NCBI GenBank assembly: GCA_035556655.1 | Contig: DATMFW010000052.1 | Span: 1-18,421 of the forward strand | Origin: JBDSKH01 sp035556655 | GTDB lineage: Bacteria > Actinomycetota > Actinomycetes > Actinomycetales > Microbacteriaceae | Direction: 5' to 3' | DNA length: 18,421 bases | Part shown: one piece after another, positions 1 through 6,801 of the stretch | How positions within the stretch are numbered: the stretch's first letter is position 1 | Layout of the letters: every line of letters starts with the position of its first letter | The notes under the pieces: model-generated | What the model was told of the DNA's origin: nothing | What the model saw: only the letters and a program-made list of their open reading frames with translations | Database searches by the model: none | Translations under genes and position numbers: made by a program

Positions 1-173
1 TCGTCGAGGACGGCACCCGAGCGCATGCCGGGGATGTCGAAGCTCGCGGCGAGCGAGCCGAATCCGGCCGCGAAGCCGCCCGCGGCGAGCCCGAGCACGA
101 CGATCCACGAGACGACGACGGTCCAGGCGCGTCGCGCGCTCAGTGTGCCCAGGCGGTAGAGGAGTTCGGCCAT
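1..173 (-). CDS. MMPL family (RND-type) transporter, N-terminal fragment
   Basis: Partial gene running off the left edge; only about 57 N-terminal residues are visible. They read MAELLYRLG, then an SARRAW motif, a hydrophobic helix (about residues 19-37, VVVSWIVVLGLAAGGFAAG) and the start of a periplasm-side segment (SFDIPGMRSG). The short basic start, the 'ARRAW' motif, the first membrane helix and the following 'F.IPG' stretch are typical of actinobacterial MMPL lipid or drug exporters. The start is ATG at 173-171; a TATCAT box (185-180) lies exactly 6 nt upstream, suggesting a leaderless transcript. It is divergent from the TetR gene at 226, the usual arrangement for a TetR-controlled efflux pump. 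The substrate cannot be inferred from this fragment. Confidence 0.75.
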   Translation of the reverse strand, partial: MAELLYRLGTLSARRAWTVVVSWIVVLGLAAGGFAAGFGSLAASFDIPGMRSGAVLD

Positions 174-179
174 GCGGAA

Positions 180-219
180 ATGATACGCAACGGACCGTCT
201 CGAATCCTTCGGATATCCT
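180..219. promoter_or_regulatory. Divergent promoter region between MMPL exporter and TetR gene
   Basis: Two -10-like boxes face away from each other: TATCAT (185-180, minus) serves the MMPL gene and TATCCT (214-219, plus) serves tetR. Each is 6 nt from its ATG. A 6-bp inverted repeat, ATACGC (183-188) and GCGTAT (222-227), overlaps both boxes/start sites, and a GGATATCC palindrome sits at 211-218. Either could be part of a TetR operator, but neither is long enough to be convincing. Neither box has a good -35 match. Confidence 0.45.
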
Positions 220-225
220 GAGCGT

Positions 226-792
226 ATGACCGAGCAGCGCCGGGGCGGCCGTGCCCGCAGCGAGGAATCGCGGAACGCGATCCTCGATGCGACAGCCCTG
301 CTGTTCGCCCAGCGCGGCTACGACCACCTCACGATCGAGGGCATCGCCGCGGCCGCCGGGGTCGGCAAGCAGACCATCTACCGGTGGTGGCGATCCCGCG
401 GCGAGCTCGTCGCCGACTGCCTGCTCGACGGGCGCCTGCTGCCCGGCCGGTTCCTGCCGCCCGACACCGGGGACCTGCGCGCCGACCTCGCGGCCTGGCT
501 CGCCGACGTGCTCACCCTGCTCGATCGGACCGACGGCGAACAGCTCATGCGCTCGCTCATCCAGGCGGCCGCCGAGAACGAGGAGGTCGGGCGCCGGCTG
601 CGTGAACGCCTGTCCGCCGACGCGTCGGTGACCGAGCGCATCCAGGCCGGAATCGACGCCGGGCAGCTGCGCTCCGGAGCGCCCGTCGCCGAGATCGCCG
701 ACGCCCTGGTCGGGGCGATCATCCTGCGCGCGCTCAGCCGTAGCGGTGCCGAGGCCTCCCCCGCGCGGCTGGTCGACGCGGTGCTCGGCTGA
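226..792 (+). CDS. TetR/AcrR family transcriptional regulator
   Basis: A 188-residue protein, normal length for a TetR repressor. The N-terminal DNA-binding domain covers about residues 13-60: a helix AILDATALLFAQRGY, then the helix-turn-helix TIEGIAAAAGVGKQTIYRWW, a very close match to the family signature (IA..AGV...T.YR.W). The C-terminal part is helical and looks like the ligand-binding domain of the TetR_C_11-like group; no ligand can be named. It is transcribed away from the MMPL exporter across 52 bp, so it most likely represses that exporter and itself. The start is ATG at 226: a TATCCT box lies 6 nt upstream and there is no SD, consistent with leaderless translation. Confidence 0.9.
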   Translation: MTEQRRGGRARSEESRNAILDATALLFAQRGYDHLTIEGIAAAAGVGKQTIYRWWRSRGELVADCLLDGRLLPGRFLPPDTGDLRADLAAWLADVLTLLDRTDGEQLMRSLIQAAAENEEVGRRLRERLSADASVTERIQAGIDAGQLRSGAPVAEIADALVGAIILRALSRSGAEASPARLVDAVLG

Positions 793-830
793 ACGCTCGT
801 CAAGCCCCTTCTTCTCCCATCGCGGATGGC

Positions 831-836
831 TAGGGT
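831..836 (+). promoter_or_regulatory. -10 box TAGGGT, leaderless start of the 843 gene
   Basis: TAGGGT lies exactly 6 nt before the ATG at 843. There is no Shine-Dalgarno sequence in the 20 nt upstream, so transcription probably begins at or next to the start codon. Confidence 0.45.
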
Positions 837-842
837 TCCGGC

Positions 843-1193
843 ATGGGATCGCTCACCTACGACAACATGGTCATCGAGTTCGAGGACCGCGTGCTGGCGC
901 ACCTGCAGATCGTCATCGTGCAGAAGCTGCGCCGCGGAGAGTCCTTCCTCATGTCGTGGCGCGACAGTCTGAACTCCGGCGACGGGCGTGCCGCGATCTG
1001 GATCGCCCCGACGATCCCGCTCTACTTCAAGTTCCTCGGCTCGAAGGTGCCCACCATCGACAAGGACTGGCTGCACGAGCTGGGCAAGTCCGCCGAGAGC
1101 TCGACCGGCCTGATCGTCACCAACGAGAAGGGCGAACTGATCGACGCCAATGCCGGATACCCCGGCTTCCAGAGCCAGAACGGCAAGAAGTAG
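843..1193 (+). CDS. Small conserved actinobacterial protein, DUF7882-like
   Basis: A 116-residue soluble protein. It begins MGSLTYD, then FEDRVLAHLQIVIVQKLRRGESF, a W-x-D segment (SWRD), GDGR, IW(I/L)-P-T-IPL-F-KF-GS, and a variable polar C-terminus. This arrangement matches a small family common in Microbacteriaceae that I recognise as DUF7882. It is sometimes mislabelled 'ATP-dependent DNA ligase' in databases, but no ligase motif is present. The function is unknown. It is monocistronic: a likely leaderless promoter precedes it, and it ends one base before the convergent SDR gene, leaving no room for a separate terminator. Confidence 0.75.
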   Translation: MGSLTYDNMVIEFEDRVLAHLQIVIVQKLRRGESFLMSWRDSLNSGDGRAAIWIAPTIPLYFKFLGSKVPTIDKDWLHELGKSAESSTGLIVTNEKGELIDANAGYPGFQSQNGKK

Positions 1194-1194
1194 C

Positions 1195-1923
1195 TCAGAT
1201 CCCGGTGACGAGATAGCCGCCGTCCACGGGCAGCACGGCGCCCGTGATGAACGAGGCGGCATCCGAGCAGAGGAACGCGACAGCCGACCCGATCTCCACC
1301 GGATCTCCGTAGCGGGCCAGCGGAGTGCGCGACAGGATGCGGGGGCCGATCTCCGGGTCGACCTTGAGCGGGGCGAGCAGCGGGGTATCGATCCAGCCGG
1401 GAGCGATCGCGTTCACCCGGATGCCCTCGGGCGCGTACACCTCGGCGAGCGACTTGGTGAGCTGGACGACCCCTCCCTTCGCCGCGGCGTAGGCGGCGAT
1501 GCGGCCCCCGCCGAAGAACGCGTACATGGAGGCGATGGTGACGATCGACCCGCCCCGTGCTGCGAGCAGGGGCCGAGCCGTCTCGATCGTGCGGTAGACC
1601 GCGTGGAGGTTGATCGCGAGCACGCGTTCGAACGCGTCCCACTGCAGCTCGGCGTCGCCGAGGCTGATGCCGGCCGCCGGCACGAGGATGTCGAGGGAAT
1701 CCAGCTCGGCGAACAGCGCGCGCAGCGCCGCGTCGTCGGTGACATCGAGTTCGCGCAGCGCGACGCCGGCGGTGGTCGTGAGCCCGGCCGCCCCCAGCCC
1801 GACCGCATGCACCTCCGCCCCGAGTTCCGCAAGAGCCTCGGCGGTGGCGAGGCCGAGGCCCGACGTGCCGCCGGTGACGACCGCCGTCTTGCCGGTGAAG
1901 AGTCCGGGCGCGAAGGTGCTCAT
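1195..1923 (-). CDS. SDR family NAD(P)-dependent oxidoreductase
   Basis: A 242-residue classical short-chain dehydrogenase/reductase. The Rossmann signature TGGTSGLG is at residues 17-24, the acidic residue D60 follows beta3, the usual NNAG is here PAAG (82-85), and N105 is in AINL. The catalytic Ser132, Tyr145 and Lys149 (YAAAK) are all present, followed by IRVNAIAPGWIDTPL and the C-terminal GAVLPVDGG. It should be an active cytosolic dehydrogenase or reductase; the substrate is not predictable. It lies 66 bp downstream of the LLM oxidoreductase on the same strand and could be co-transcribed. A CAGGAT box 6 nt before the ATG may give it its own leaderless promoter. Confidence 0.93.
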   Translation of the reverse strand: MSTFAPGLFTGKTAVVTGGTSGLGLATAEALAELGAEVHAVGLGAAGLTTTAGVALRELDVTDDAALRALFAELDSLDILVPAAGISLGDAELQWDAFERVLAINLHAVYRTIETARPLLAARGGSIVTIASMYAFFGGGRIAAYAAAKGGVVQLTKSLAEVYAPEGIRVNAIAPGWIDTPLLAPLKVDPEIGPRILSRTPLARYGDPVEIGSAVAFLCSDAASFITGAVLPVDGGYLVTGI

Positions 1924-1989
1924 GGGCTCATCCTGCTGCGCGGGGGATGCCCCGAACCGGGCTGTGCGCTCTGCGCCAAGAACCGTTCG

Positions 1990-3015
1990 CTAAGCGCGGG
2001 CGGCGCCGAGCAGCTCGGACCACACCTCGGGGGTCACCGGGTAGGGGGCGTTGAACGACAGGCGGGTGACCCGGCCGGCGAACCGGTCGCGGACCCCCGC
2101 GGCGACCTCGGCCGGCGAGCCGACCACGGCGAACTCGGCGAGCATCTCGTCGGTGACGACGCGGCCCATCTCGTCCCACTGCCCGCGGGTCGAGGCCGCG
2201 TGCAGCCGCTCGGCCGCCTCGCCCCAGCCGTGCAGCTCGAGCACCCCGCGGTAGGCAGGGGTCGAGCCGTAGAAGGCGACCTGCCGCCTGGTCGCCTCGA
2301 TGGCGAGGTCGAGGGAGGCCTGGTCGTTTCCGACGGCGACGAAAGCCGGCACGCTGAGACCGACGGATGCCGCATCGCGGCCCGCCGCATCCCGACCCCG
2401 CGCGATGGCCGGGATCGTCACCTCGTCGAGATAGCGCCGGGTGGTGAAACTGTGCCCGATGACCCCGTCGGCGACCCGGCCGGCGGTCTCGGCCATGCCC
2501 TCGCCGACGGCGGCGATCCAGATCGGGGGATTGCCATGCGGGTTCGGGCCGGGATCGAAGAACGGCGACATCAGGGTGTGGCTATAGAACTCGCCGGTGA
2601 ACGTCAGGCGCTCCCCGGTGGCCCAGGCCTGCCAGATGGCGCGGACCGCCTCGACGTACTCGGCCATCCGGGCGGCAGGCTGCGACCACGGCATCGAGAA
2701 CCGGCGCTCGATGTGCGCCTTCACCTGCGAGCCCAGCCCCAGCAGGAACCGGCCGCCCGACACCAGCTGGATGTCGTTGGCCGCCATCGCGATCGTCATC
2801 GGGCTGCGCGCGAACGCGACCGCGATCCCGCTGGTGAGGGTGATCCGCTCGGTGCCGCGGGCGGCGAGGGTCAGCCCGACGAACGGGTCGTGCTTGGTCT
2901 CGGCGACGATCATGCCGTCGTAGCCGGCTGCCTCGGCGCCGACCGCCGCCGTCTCGATGTCGAGAGGGGTGGTGGAGACGTCGCCACCGGCGTCGATCAG
3001 GAAGGGGCTCGGCAT
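1990..3015 (-). CDS. TIGR03617-type F420-dependent LLM class oxidoreductase
   Basis: A 341-residue luciferase-like monooxygenase (TIM barrel). Diagnostic segments include the N-terminal LIDAGGDVSTT, AAGYDGMIVAETKHDPF, ITLTSGIAVAFARSPM, DIQLVSGGRFLLGLGSQVKAHIERRFSMPW, and NPPIWIAAVGEGMAETAGRVADG. The GSQVKAHIERRFSMPW block is typical of TIGR03617, a group assigned to coenzyme F420. It probably uses reduced F420 or FMN; the substrate is unknown. The start is ATG at 3015; TAGGCT (3027-3022) lies exactly 6 nt upstream with no SD, suggesting a leaderless mRNA. It is divergent from the M23 peptidase and may be the first gene of a two-gene unit with the SDR. Confidence 0.9.
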   Translation of the reverse strand: MPSPFLIDAGGDVSTTPLDIETAAVGAEAAGYDGMIVAETKHDPFVGLTLAARGTERITLTSGIAVAFARSPMTIAMAANDIQLVSGGRFLLGLGSQVKAHIERRFSMPWSQPAARMAEYVEAVRAIWQAWATGERLTFTGEFYSHTLMSPFFDPGPNPHGNPPIWIAAVGEGMAETAGRVADGVIGHSFTTRRYLDEVTIPAIARGRDAAGRDAASVGLSVPAFVAVGNDQASLDLAIEATRRQVAFYGSTPAYRGVLELHGWGEAAERLHAASTRGQWDEMGRVVTDEMLAEFAVVGSPAEVAAGVRDRFAGRVTRLSFNAPYPVTPEVWSELLGAARA

Positions 3016-3021
3016 CGGGCC

Positions 3022-3027
3022 AGCCTA
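3022..3027 (-). promoter_or_regulatory. -10 box TAGGCT for the LLM oxidoreductase
   Basis: On the minus strand TAGGCT is followed by 6 nt and then the ATG at 3015. No SD is present. No clear -35 element is visible. Confidence 0.4.
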
Positions 3028-3045
3028 CGTGCCGTGTGTCGCGCC

Positions 3046-3094
3046 CTGGCATCGGCGCCGGGCGCGCATACCCTCAAGTACCGGTTGAGAGAGG
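3046..3094 (+). promoter_or_regulatory. Promoter and RBS of the M23 peptidase gene
   Basis: CTGGCA (3046-3051), a 17-nt spacer and TACCCT (3069-3074) form a plausible housekeeping promoter. A purine-rich SD (GAGAGAGGG, ending near 3094) lies about 7 nt before the GTG at 3102. It decides that start over the upstream in-frame GTG at 3036, which would overlap the promoter. Confidence 0.5.
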
Positions 3095-3101
3095 GCGGAC
3101 C

Positions 3102-4370
3102 GTGGGGATCGAACGCGGCTCGGTGCGGACGCGCGTCCGGGCGTGGGGGCACATCGTGCTCGTCGCGCTCGCCGTCGTCGCGCTCGGCGCACCGCTGCTC
3201 ACCCCCTCCCTGAGCGCCTCCGCCGTCCCGAGCACGACCTACCCGACCTGGGCGCAGGTCAAGGCGGCGCGCGCCAGCGAGGCCGCGACCAAGAAGCAGA
3301 TCGCCCAGATCGAGGCGCTGCTGACGCAACTGAAGAACCGTCTGGCGGCGGCCCAGGCCGACGAGATCGCGAAGGGCGAGGCGTTCGAGCAGGCGCAGAA
3401 CGCCTACGACGAGCAGGTGATGGTCGCCGACGAGCTCTCGGCCCAGGCGGAGGCCGCCCGCTCCGAGGCCGGTGAGGCGAAGGAGCGCGCCAACAAGCTG
3501 CTGGCCATGCTGGCCAAGTCGGGCAACGGCGATGTCGTGGTGAGCCTGCTCGGCGCGGGTGCGTCCGAGGCCGACGGGCTGCTGCGCAGCCTGGAGACCA
3601 TGAACCGGGTGTCGGGGCAGTCCGAGAAGCTCTACGCCGAGGCGCTGCAGCTGCAGAACACCGCGCAGTCGCTCGGCGATCAGGCCGACGTCGCCGAGAA
3701 GAAACGCGATGAGCTGCGCGAGTTCGCCGAGAAGGCGCTCGACGCGGCGCGGGTGGCGCGCGAGGCCGCCGACGCGGCGCTGCAAGAGCAGGAGGACCAC
3801 CAGGTCGAGCTCGAGGCGCAGTTGACGGTGCTCAAGGAACGCCGGGAGGCCACCGAGGCGGACTACCGCAAGGGTGTCATCGCGCGCGAGAAGGCGCGGA
3901 AGGCGGCGCTCGCCGCAGCGGCCGCGGCGGCCGCGAAGGCCGGCCAGGTCAACTCGCGCGGCTGGGCGCGGCCCTCGGCGGGATATATCTCGAGCGGGTA
4001 CGGCATGCGCTACCACCCGATCTACCACACCTGGCGGCTGCACAACGGAACGGACATCGCGGGTCAGGGCTGCGGAGCTCCGATCCGCGCGGCCCACTCG
4101 GGCACCGTGACCTACGCCGGCTGGAACGGCACGCTCGGCAACTACGTGCAGATCAACCACGGCGACGGATCGTCCTCCGGTTACGGGCACATCGTCTCCG
4201 GAGGCATCCTGGTGCGATACGGCCAGCACGTGAACGCCGGTCAGCAGATCGCCCGGGTCGGCTCGACGGGGGCATCGACCGGATGCCACGTGCACTTCAT
4301 CATCCGGGTGAACGGGCAGCTCACCAACCCGGTTCCCTTCATGCGGAACCGCGGGGTGATCCTGGGCTAA
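3102..4370 (+). CDS. Secreted coiled-coil M23 (LytM) family metallopeptidase
   Basis: A 422-residue protein from GTG at 3102, chosen for its SD and promoter. A basic N-terminus and one hydrophobic helix (about residues 12-35) form a signal peptide or anchor. A long Ala/Glu/Lys/Gln-rich coiled coil (about 45-290) follows, then a LytM domain. All zinc-site motifs are visible: His314 and Asp318 in HNGTD, His363 in GYGHI, and His396/His398 in HVHF. It should be a peptidoglycan endopeptidase, or an EnvC/NlpD-like activator that has kept its catalytic residues, acting outside the membrane in cell-wall turnover or daughter-cell separation. Its stop overlaps the convergent PLP-enzyme stop by 4 nt. 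Confidence 0.93.
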   Translation: MGIERGSVRTRVRAWGHIVLVALAVVALGAPLLTPSLSASAVPSTTYPTWAQVKAARASEAATKKQIAQIEALLTQLKNRLAAAQADEIAKGEAFEQAQNAYDEQVMVADELSAQAEAARSEAGEAKERANKLLAMLAKSGNGDVVVSLLGAGASEADGLLRSLETMNRVSGQSEKLYAEALQLQNTAQSLGDQADVAEKKRDELREFAEKALDAARVAREAADAALQEQEDHQVELEAQLTVLKERREATEADYRKGVIAREKARKAALAAAAAAAAKAGQVNSRGWARPSAGYISSGYGMRYHPIYHTWRLHNGTDIAGQGCGAPIRAAHSGTVTYAGWNGTLGNYVQINHGDGSSSGYGHIVSGGILVRYGQHVNAGQQIARVGSTGASTGCHVHFIIRVNGQLTNPVPFMRNRGVILG

Positions 4371-5575
4371 CGCCCGAGGAACGCCGCGAGGCCCTCGAGC
4401 AGCCGCTCGACGTCCCGCTCGTCGGTGTACGGCGCGACGCCCATGCGCAGGGCGTTCTCGTCGCGCAGGCCGAGCGCCTGGAATGGCTCCATCGCGTAGA
4501 AGGATCCCGACGGGGCGAGCACGTCGCGCTGAGCCAGGAACTCGTAAGCCTCGCCCATGTCGCGCCCCTCGACGGTGATGAGCAGCGTCGGCGTGCGCTT
4601 CTCGGCGCGGGACCAGAGCGTGACCTGGTCGCCGAATCCGGCGAGGCCGTCCTCGATCAGGTGTCGCATCCGCAGCTCATGCGCGTCGACCTCGTGCAGC
4701 GAGGCGCGCAGGCGCTCGCGGCGGGTGGTCGCCGAGCCGGGGGCGATCGACGCGAGCAGGTCGACGGCCGCGGTCGCCCCGGCCATGATCTCGTAGGGCA
4801 GGGTGCCGAATTCGAAGCGCTCGGGCACGTCGTTCGTCGAGGGCGCGAGCTTGTCGGGCTGGATCGTCTCGAGCAGGGCGGGGTCGGCGGCGAGCACCGC
4901 GCAGTGCGGTCCGAGGAACTTGTACGGCGAGCACATGAAGAAGTCGGCGCCGAGCTCGGCGATGTCCACGAACTCGTGCGCCGTGTAGTGCACCCCGTCG
5001 ACGTAGACCAGCGCGCCGACGGTGTGCGCGCGATCGGCGATCTGCCGCAGCGGGGGCTGAGAGCCCACGAGGTTGGATGCGGCGGTCACCGCCACCAGTC
5101 GGGTGCGATCGGTGATGGCGGCCTCGATGCTCGCGGGATCGTGCTGCGTGGTGGCGGGGTCGATCTCGATCCAGCGCAGGGTGGCGCCCGCGCGCTCCGC
5201 CGCTTGCACCCACGGGCGCACGTTGGCGTCGTGGTCGAGCCGGCTGACGACGACCTCGTCGCCGGGGCCCCAGGTCTTGGCGAGGCTGCGCGAGAAGTCG
5301 TAGCAGATCTGGGTGGCGCTGCGGCCGTACACGATGCCGCGCGGGTCGGCGCCGAGCAGGTCGGCGAAGGCGGAGCGGAAGGCGTGCACGGCCTCGTCGG
5401 CGAGTGCCTCGGAGCGCCCGACGGTGCCGCGATTGGACAGCGGCCCGGTGAGGGTGCGGGCGATGGCCTCGCCGACCGCGCGCGGGGTCTGGGTGCCGCC
5501 GGGCCCGTCGAAGTGGGCGATGCCCGAGGCCAGGGACGGGAACTGGGACCGCAGGGACTCGACGTCGAAACTCAC
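4367..5575 (-). CDS. Cysteine desulfurase-like PLP enzyme (TIGR01976 type)
   Basis: 402 residues from GTG at 5575. It is a class V aminotransferase fold with the TIGR01976 landmarks: SFDVESLRSQFPSL, HFDGPGGTQ (21-29), VVVSRLDHDANVRPW (108-122), YVDGVHYTAHE (Asp193 and His196) and the PLP lysine Lys219 in CSPYKFLGPH. The family is annotated as cysteine desulfurase-like, but its substrate is not established. There is no partner such as a scaffold or suf gene nearby, so a role in iron-sulfur assembly is not supported here. The in-frame upstream extension to 5923 lacks homologous sequence, crosses the zinc-ribbon gene and is not used. CATGCT lies 6 nt before the GTG. Confidence 0.9.
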   Translation of the reverse strand: MSFDVESLRSQFPSLASGIAHFDGPGGTQTPRAVGEAIARTLTGPLSNRGTVGRSEALADEAVHAFRSAFADLLGADPRGIVYGRSATQICYDFSRSLAKTWGPGDEVVVSRLDHDANVRPWVQAAERAGATLRWIEIDPATTQHDPASIEAAITDRTRLVAVTAASNLVGSQPPLRQIADRAHTVGALVYVDGVHYTAHEFVDIAELGADFFMCSPYKFLGPHCAVLAADPALLETIQPDKLAPSTNDVPERFEFGTLPYEIMAGATAAVDLLASIAPGSATTRRERLRASLHEVDAHELRMRHLIEDGLAGFGDQVTLWSRAEKRTPTLLITVEGRDMGEAYEFLAQRDVLAPSGSFYAMEPFQALGLRDENALRMGVAPYTDERDVERLLEGLAAFLGR

Positions 5576-5607
5576 CTGCTCAGCATGGCAGCCCCGTCGC
5601 CCCGCGT

Positions 5608-5688
5608 CGAAAACTGAGGAGACTGGCGCGCGCGACCCCGATCGCGGTGCGAGTTCGGCGCGAGAGCGTCGATCTTCCTCAGTTTTCG
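5608..5688. repeat. 81-bp intergenic inverted-repeat element, 13-bp arms
   Basis: Perfect arms CGAAAACTGAGGA (5608-5620) and TCCTCAGTTTTCG (5676-5688) flank a 55-bp GC-rich core containing TGGCGCGC and TTCGGCGCGAG. The right arm supplies the TGA stop (5681-5679) of the zinc-ribbon-like gene on the minus strand, so the element begins inside that gene. It could act as a terminator or be a small mobile palindrome. Its layout resembles the element at 13894-13982. Confidence 0.7.
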
Positions 5689-5942
5689 TCGGGCGAGGGG
5701 CGCGGGCAGTAGAACTTCGTGGGGCGCTCGGCTCCGCCGCTGCGGTCGAACTCGTGCTCGGACATCGGGGACCCGCAGAGCGGGCACGCGCGGCTCGCGG
5801 GGGTCGGCGGCGCCGGCTGGTCGTAGGGTCCGAGCGGCGGCGGGCCGAGGTACGGGAAGAGCCGACGGTTGAGCCGGTTGAAGAATCCGCCGCCCTCGAA
5901 GTCGTTGGGCGGGCGCACCTCATTCGTTCGTGTCACAATCAT
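5679..5942 (-). CDS. Small zinc-ribbon-like protein
   Basis: Up to 87 residues. A conserved-looking block RPPNDFEGGGFFNRLNRRLFPYLGPPPLGP is followed by a Pro-rich stretch, CPLCGSPM and, near the end, FYCPRP. The CxxC and later Cys suggest a partial zinc ribbon with only three Cys; His in SEHEFD could be a fourth ligand. I do not recognise a named family. The ATG at 5942 gives the longest form. A GTG at 5936, with TACACT (5949-5944) 7 nt upstream, is a good leaderless alternative. It is divergent from the OhrR-type regulator with back-to-back -10 boxes, so the two are probably co-regulated. The stop lies in an inverted-repeat arm. Confidence 0.6.
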   Translation of the reverse strand: MIVTRTNEVRPPNDFEGGGFFNRLNRRLFPYLGPPPLGPYDQPAPPTPASRACPLCGSPMSEHEFDRSGGAERPTKFYCPRPSPDEN

Positions 5943-5943
5943 T

Positions 5944-5968
5944 AGTGTACAAACAAATCAGGTACCAT
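5944..5968. promoter_or_regulatory. Back-to-back promoters and possible OhrR operator
   Basis: TACACT (5949-5944, minus) and TACCAT (5963-5968, plus; 6 nt before the ATG at 5975) are 13 bp apart. The stretch 5937-5960 is an AT-rich island in a 70% GC region and contains the palindrome TGTACA (5946-5951) and an imperfect dyad centred at 5949/5950. MarR proteins of this class bind such dyads, and binding here would cover both promoters. The operator is inferred, not proven. Confidence 0.45.
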
Positions 5969-5974
5969 GCTCCC

Positions 5975-6412
5975 ATGGCCGTCGACATGCTCGCCCTCGA
6001 GAACCAGGTCTGCTTCGCGCTCGCCGTCGCGACCCGCAAGGTGATCGCCGCCTACCGGCCGCTGCTCGAGCCGATGGGGCTCACGCATCCGCAGTATCTG
6101 GCGATGCTCGCCCTGTGGCAGCACAGCCCGCGCACCGTCGTCGACCTCTCCCGCGCGCTCGCCCTCGATCCGGCGACGCTGTCGCCGCTGCTCAAGCGCC
6201 TCGAGGCCGCCGGGCTGATCACCCGCGCACGCGGCGCCGACGAGCGCACCCTCGACGTGGCACTGACGGATCGCGGCCGGGCCCTGCGCGCCGAGGCCGA
6301 GACCGTCCCGCCGCGGGTCGCGGCGATGCTGGACATGAGCGCCGGCGAGCTCGACGCGATGCGCGCCACCCTGCACCGGGTCATCGCCGCCGCCGACGCG
6401 ATCCCCGGTTAA
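5975..6412 (+). CDS. OhrR-type MarR family regulator (organic peroxide sensor-like)
   Basis: 145 residues from ATG at 5975, which follows a TACCAT box by 6 nt (leaderless). The sequence tracks OhrR closely: LENQVCF with the candidate redox Cys13, YRPLL (Tyr27), PQYL, then the winged helix LDPATLSPLLKRLEAAGLITRARGADERTL. In Bacillus OhrR the reactive Cys15 is hydrogen-bonded by Tyr residues 19, 29 and 40 (from memory). By my alignment only Tyr29 is kept (Tyr27); the others are Ala17 and His38. No ohr peroxidase gene is present in the window, and the divergent partner is the zinc-ribbon-like protein. It is likely an autoregulated, thiol-based repressor. Confidence 0.88.
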   Translation: MAVDMLALENQVCFALAVATRKVIAAYRPLLEPMGLTHPQYLAMLALWQHSPRTVVDLSRALALDPATLSPLLKRLEAAGLITRARGADERTLDVALTDRGRALRAEAETVPPRVAAMLDMSAGELDAMRATLHRVIAAADAIPG

Positions 6413-6414
6413 TC

Positions 6415-6433
6415 GCCCGCTAGAAGTGCGGGC
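6415..6433. terminator. Short GC hairpin between convergent ohrR-like and VOC genes
   Basis: GCCCGC (6415-6420), a 7-nt loop and GCGGGC (6428-6433) lie just after the regulator's TAA and span the VOC stop codon. It is a possible bidirectional terminator, but has no T-tract. Confidence 0.35.
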
Positions 6434-6791
6434 CGGTCGCGTGCGGACCGATGGTGCACACGCAGAACCGGTTGCCCTCCGGATCCTCCAGCACGATGTA
6501 GTCGGCGTCCTCCTCGTACCGCCAGCGCTCCACCCGCGACGCCCCGAGCCCGATCAACCGCTGCGCCTCGGCCTCCCGGTCGTCGGCGTAGAGGTCGAGG
6601 TGATGCCGCCGCGCGGTGCTCGAGCTGACCAGCTGCAGGGCGAACTGCGTGCCGTCGCGCGATGGCGGCACGAGCACCACCCAGTCGTCGCTCGGCTCCT
6701 CGCGCGGTTCGAACCCGAGCGCCTCCTGCCAGAATGCCTGCGCGCGAGCGAGGTCATGCACTCCCCAGACGAATGTCCCGATGCGCAGCAT
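6420..6791 (-). CDS. VOC family protein (glyoxalase/bleomycin-resistance fold)
   Basis: 123 residues, one vicinal-oxygen-chelate domain with paired beta-alpha-beta-beta-beta modules. The first module is IGTFVWGVHDLARAQAFWQEALGFEP. The second includes HHLDLYADDREAEAQRLIGLGA, with metal-ligand candidate His64, and ends with YIVLEDPEGNRFCVC (Glu105), the usual VOC terminal motif. The substrate cannot be assigned. A GAAAGGA SD lies about 5 nt before the ATG at 6791 and overlaps the TGA of the upstream antiporter gene (10-nt gap), so the two form an operon. Translation is probably coupled. Confidence 0.9.
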   Translation of the reverse strand: MLRIGTFVWGVHDLARAQAFWQEALGFEPREEPSDDWVVLVPPSRDGTQFALQLVSSSTARRHHLDLYADDREAEAQRLIGLGASRVERWRYEEDADYIVLEDPEGNRFCVCTIGPHATGPHF

Positions 6792-6801
6792 GGTGGTCCT
6801 T

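Noticed and set aside
843..1193. ATP-dependent DNA ligase
   Set aside because: This database label is sometimes used for the family, but the 116-residue protein has no nucleotidyltransferase motif such as KxDG.
1150..3213. Long plus-strand open frame (687 codons)
   Set aside because: It lies opposite the SDR and LLM genes, is rich in Arg/Gly/Asp with no recognisable domain, and results from high GC in antisense frames.
4283..5617. Long plus-strand open frame opposite the PLP enzyme
   Set aside because: Antisense shadow of a clear TIGR01976-type gene; no family motifs, and it overlaps the M23 gene.
5576..5923. N-terminal extension of the PLP enzyme
   Set aside because: The extension is Arg/Ser-rich, overlaps the zinc-ribbon gene and the inverted repeat, and the homologous start (SFDVESLRSQFP) is at the GTG at 5575.
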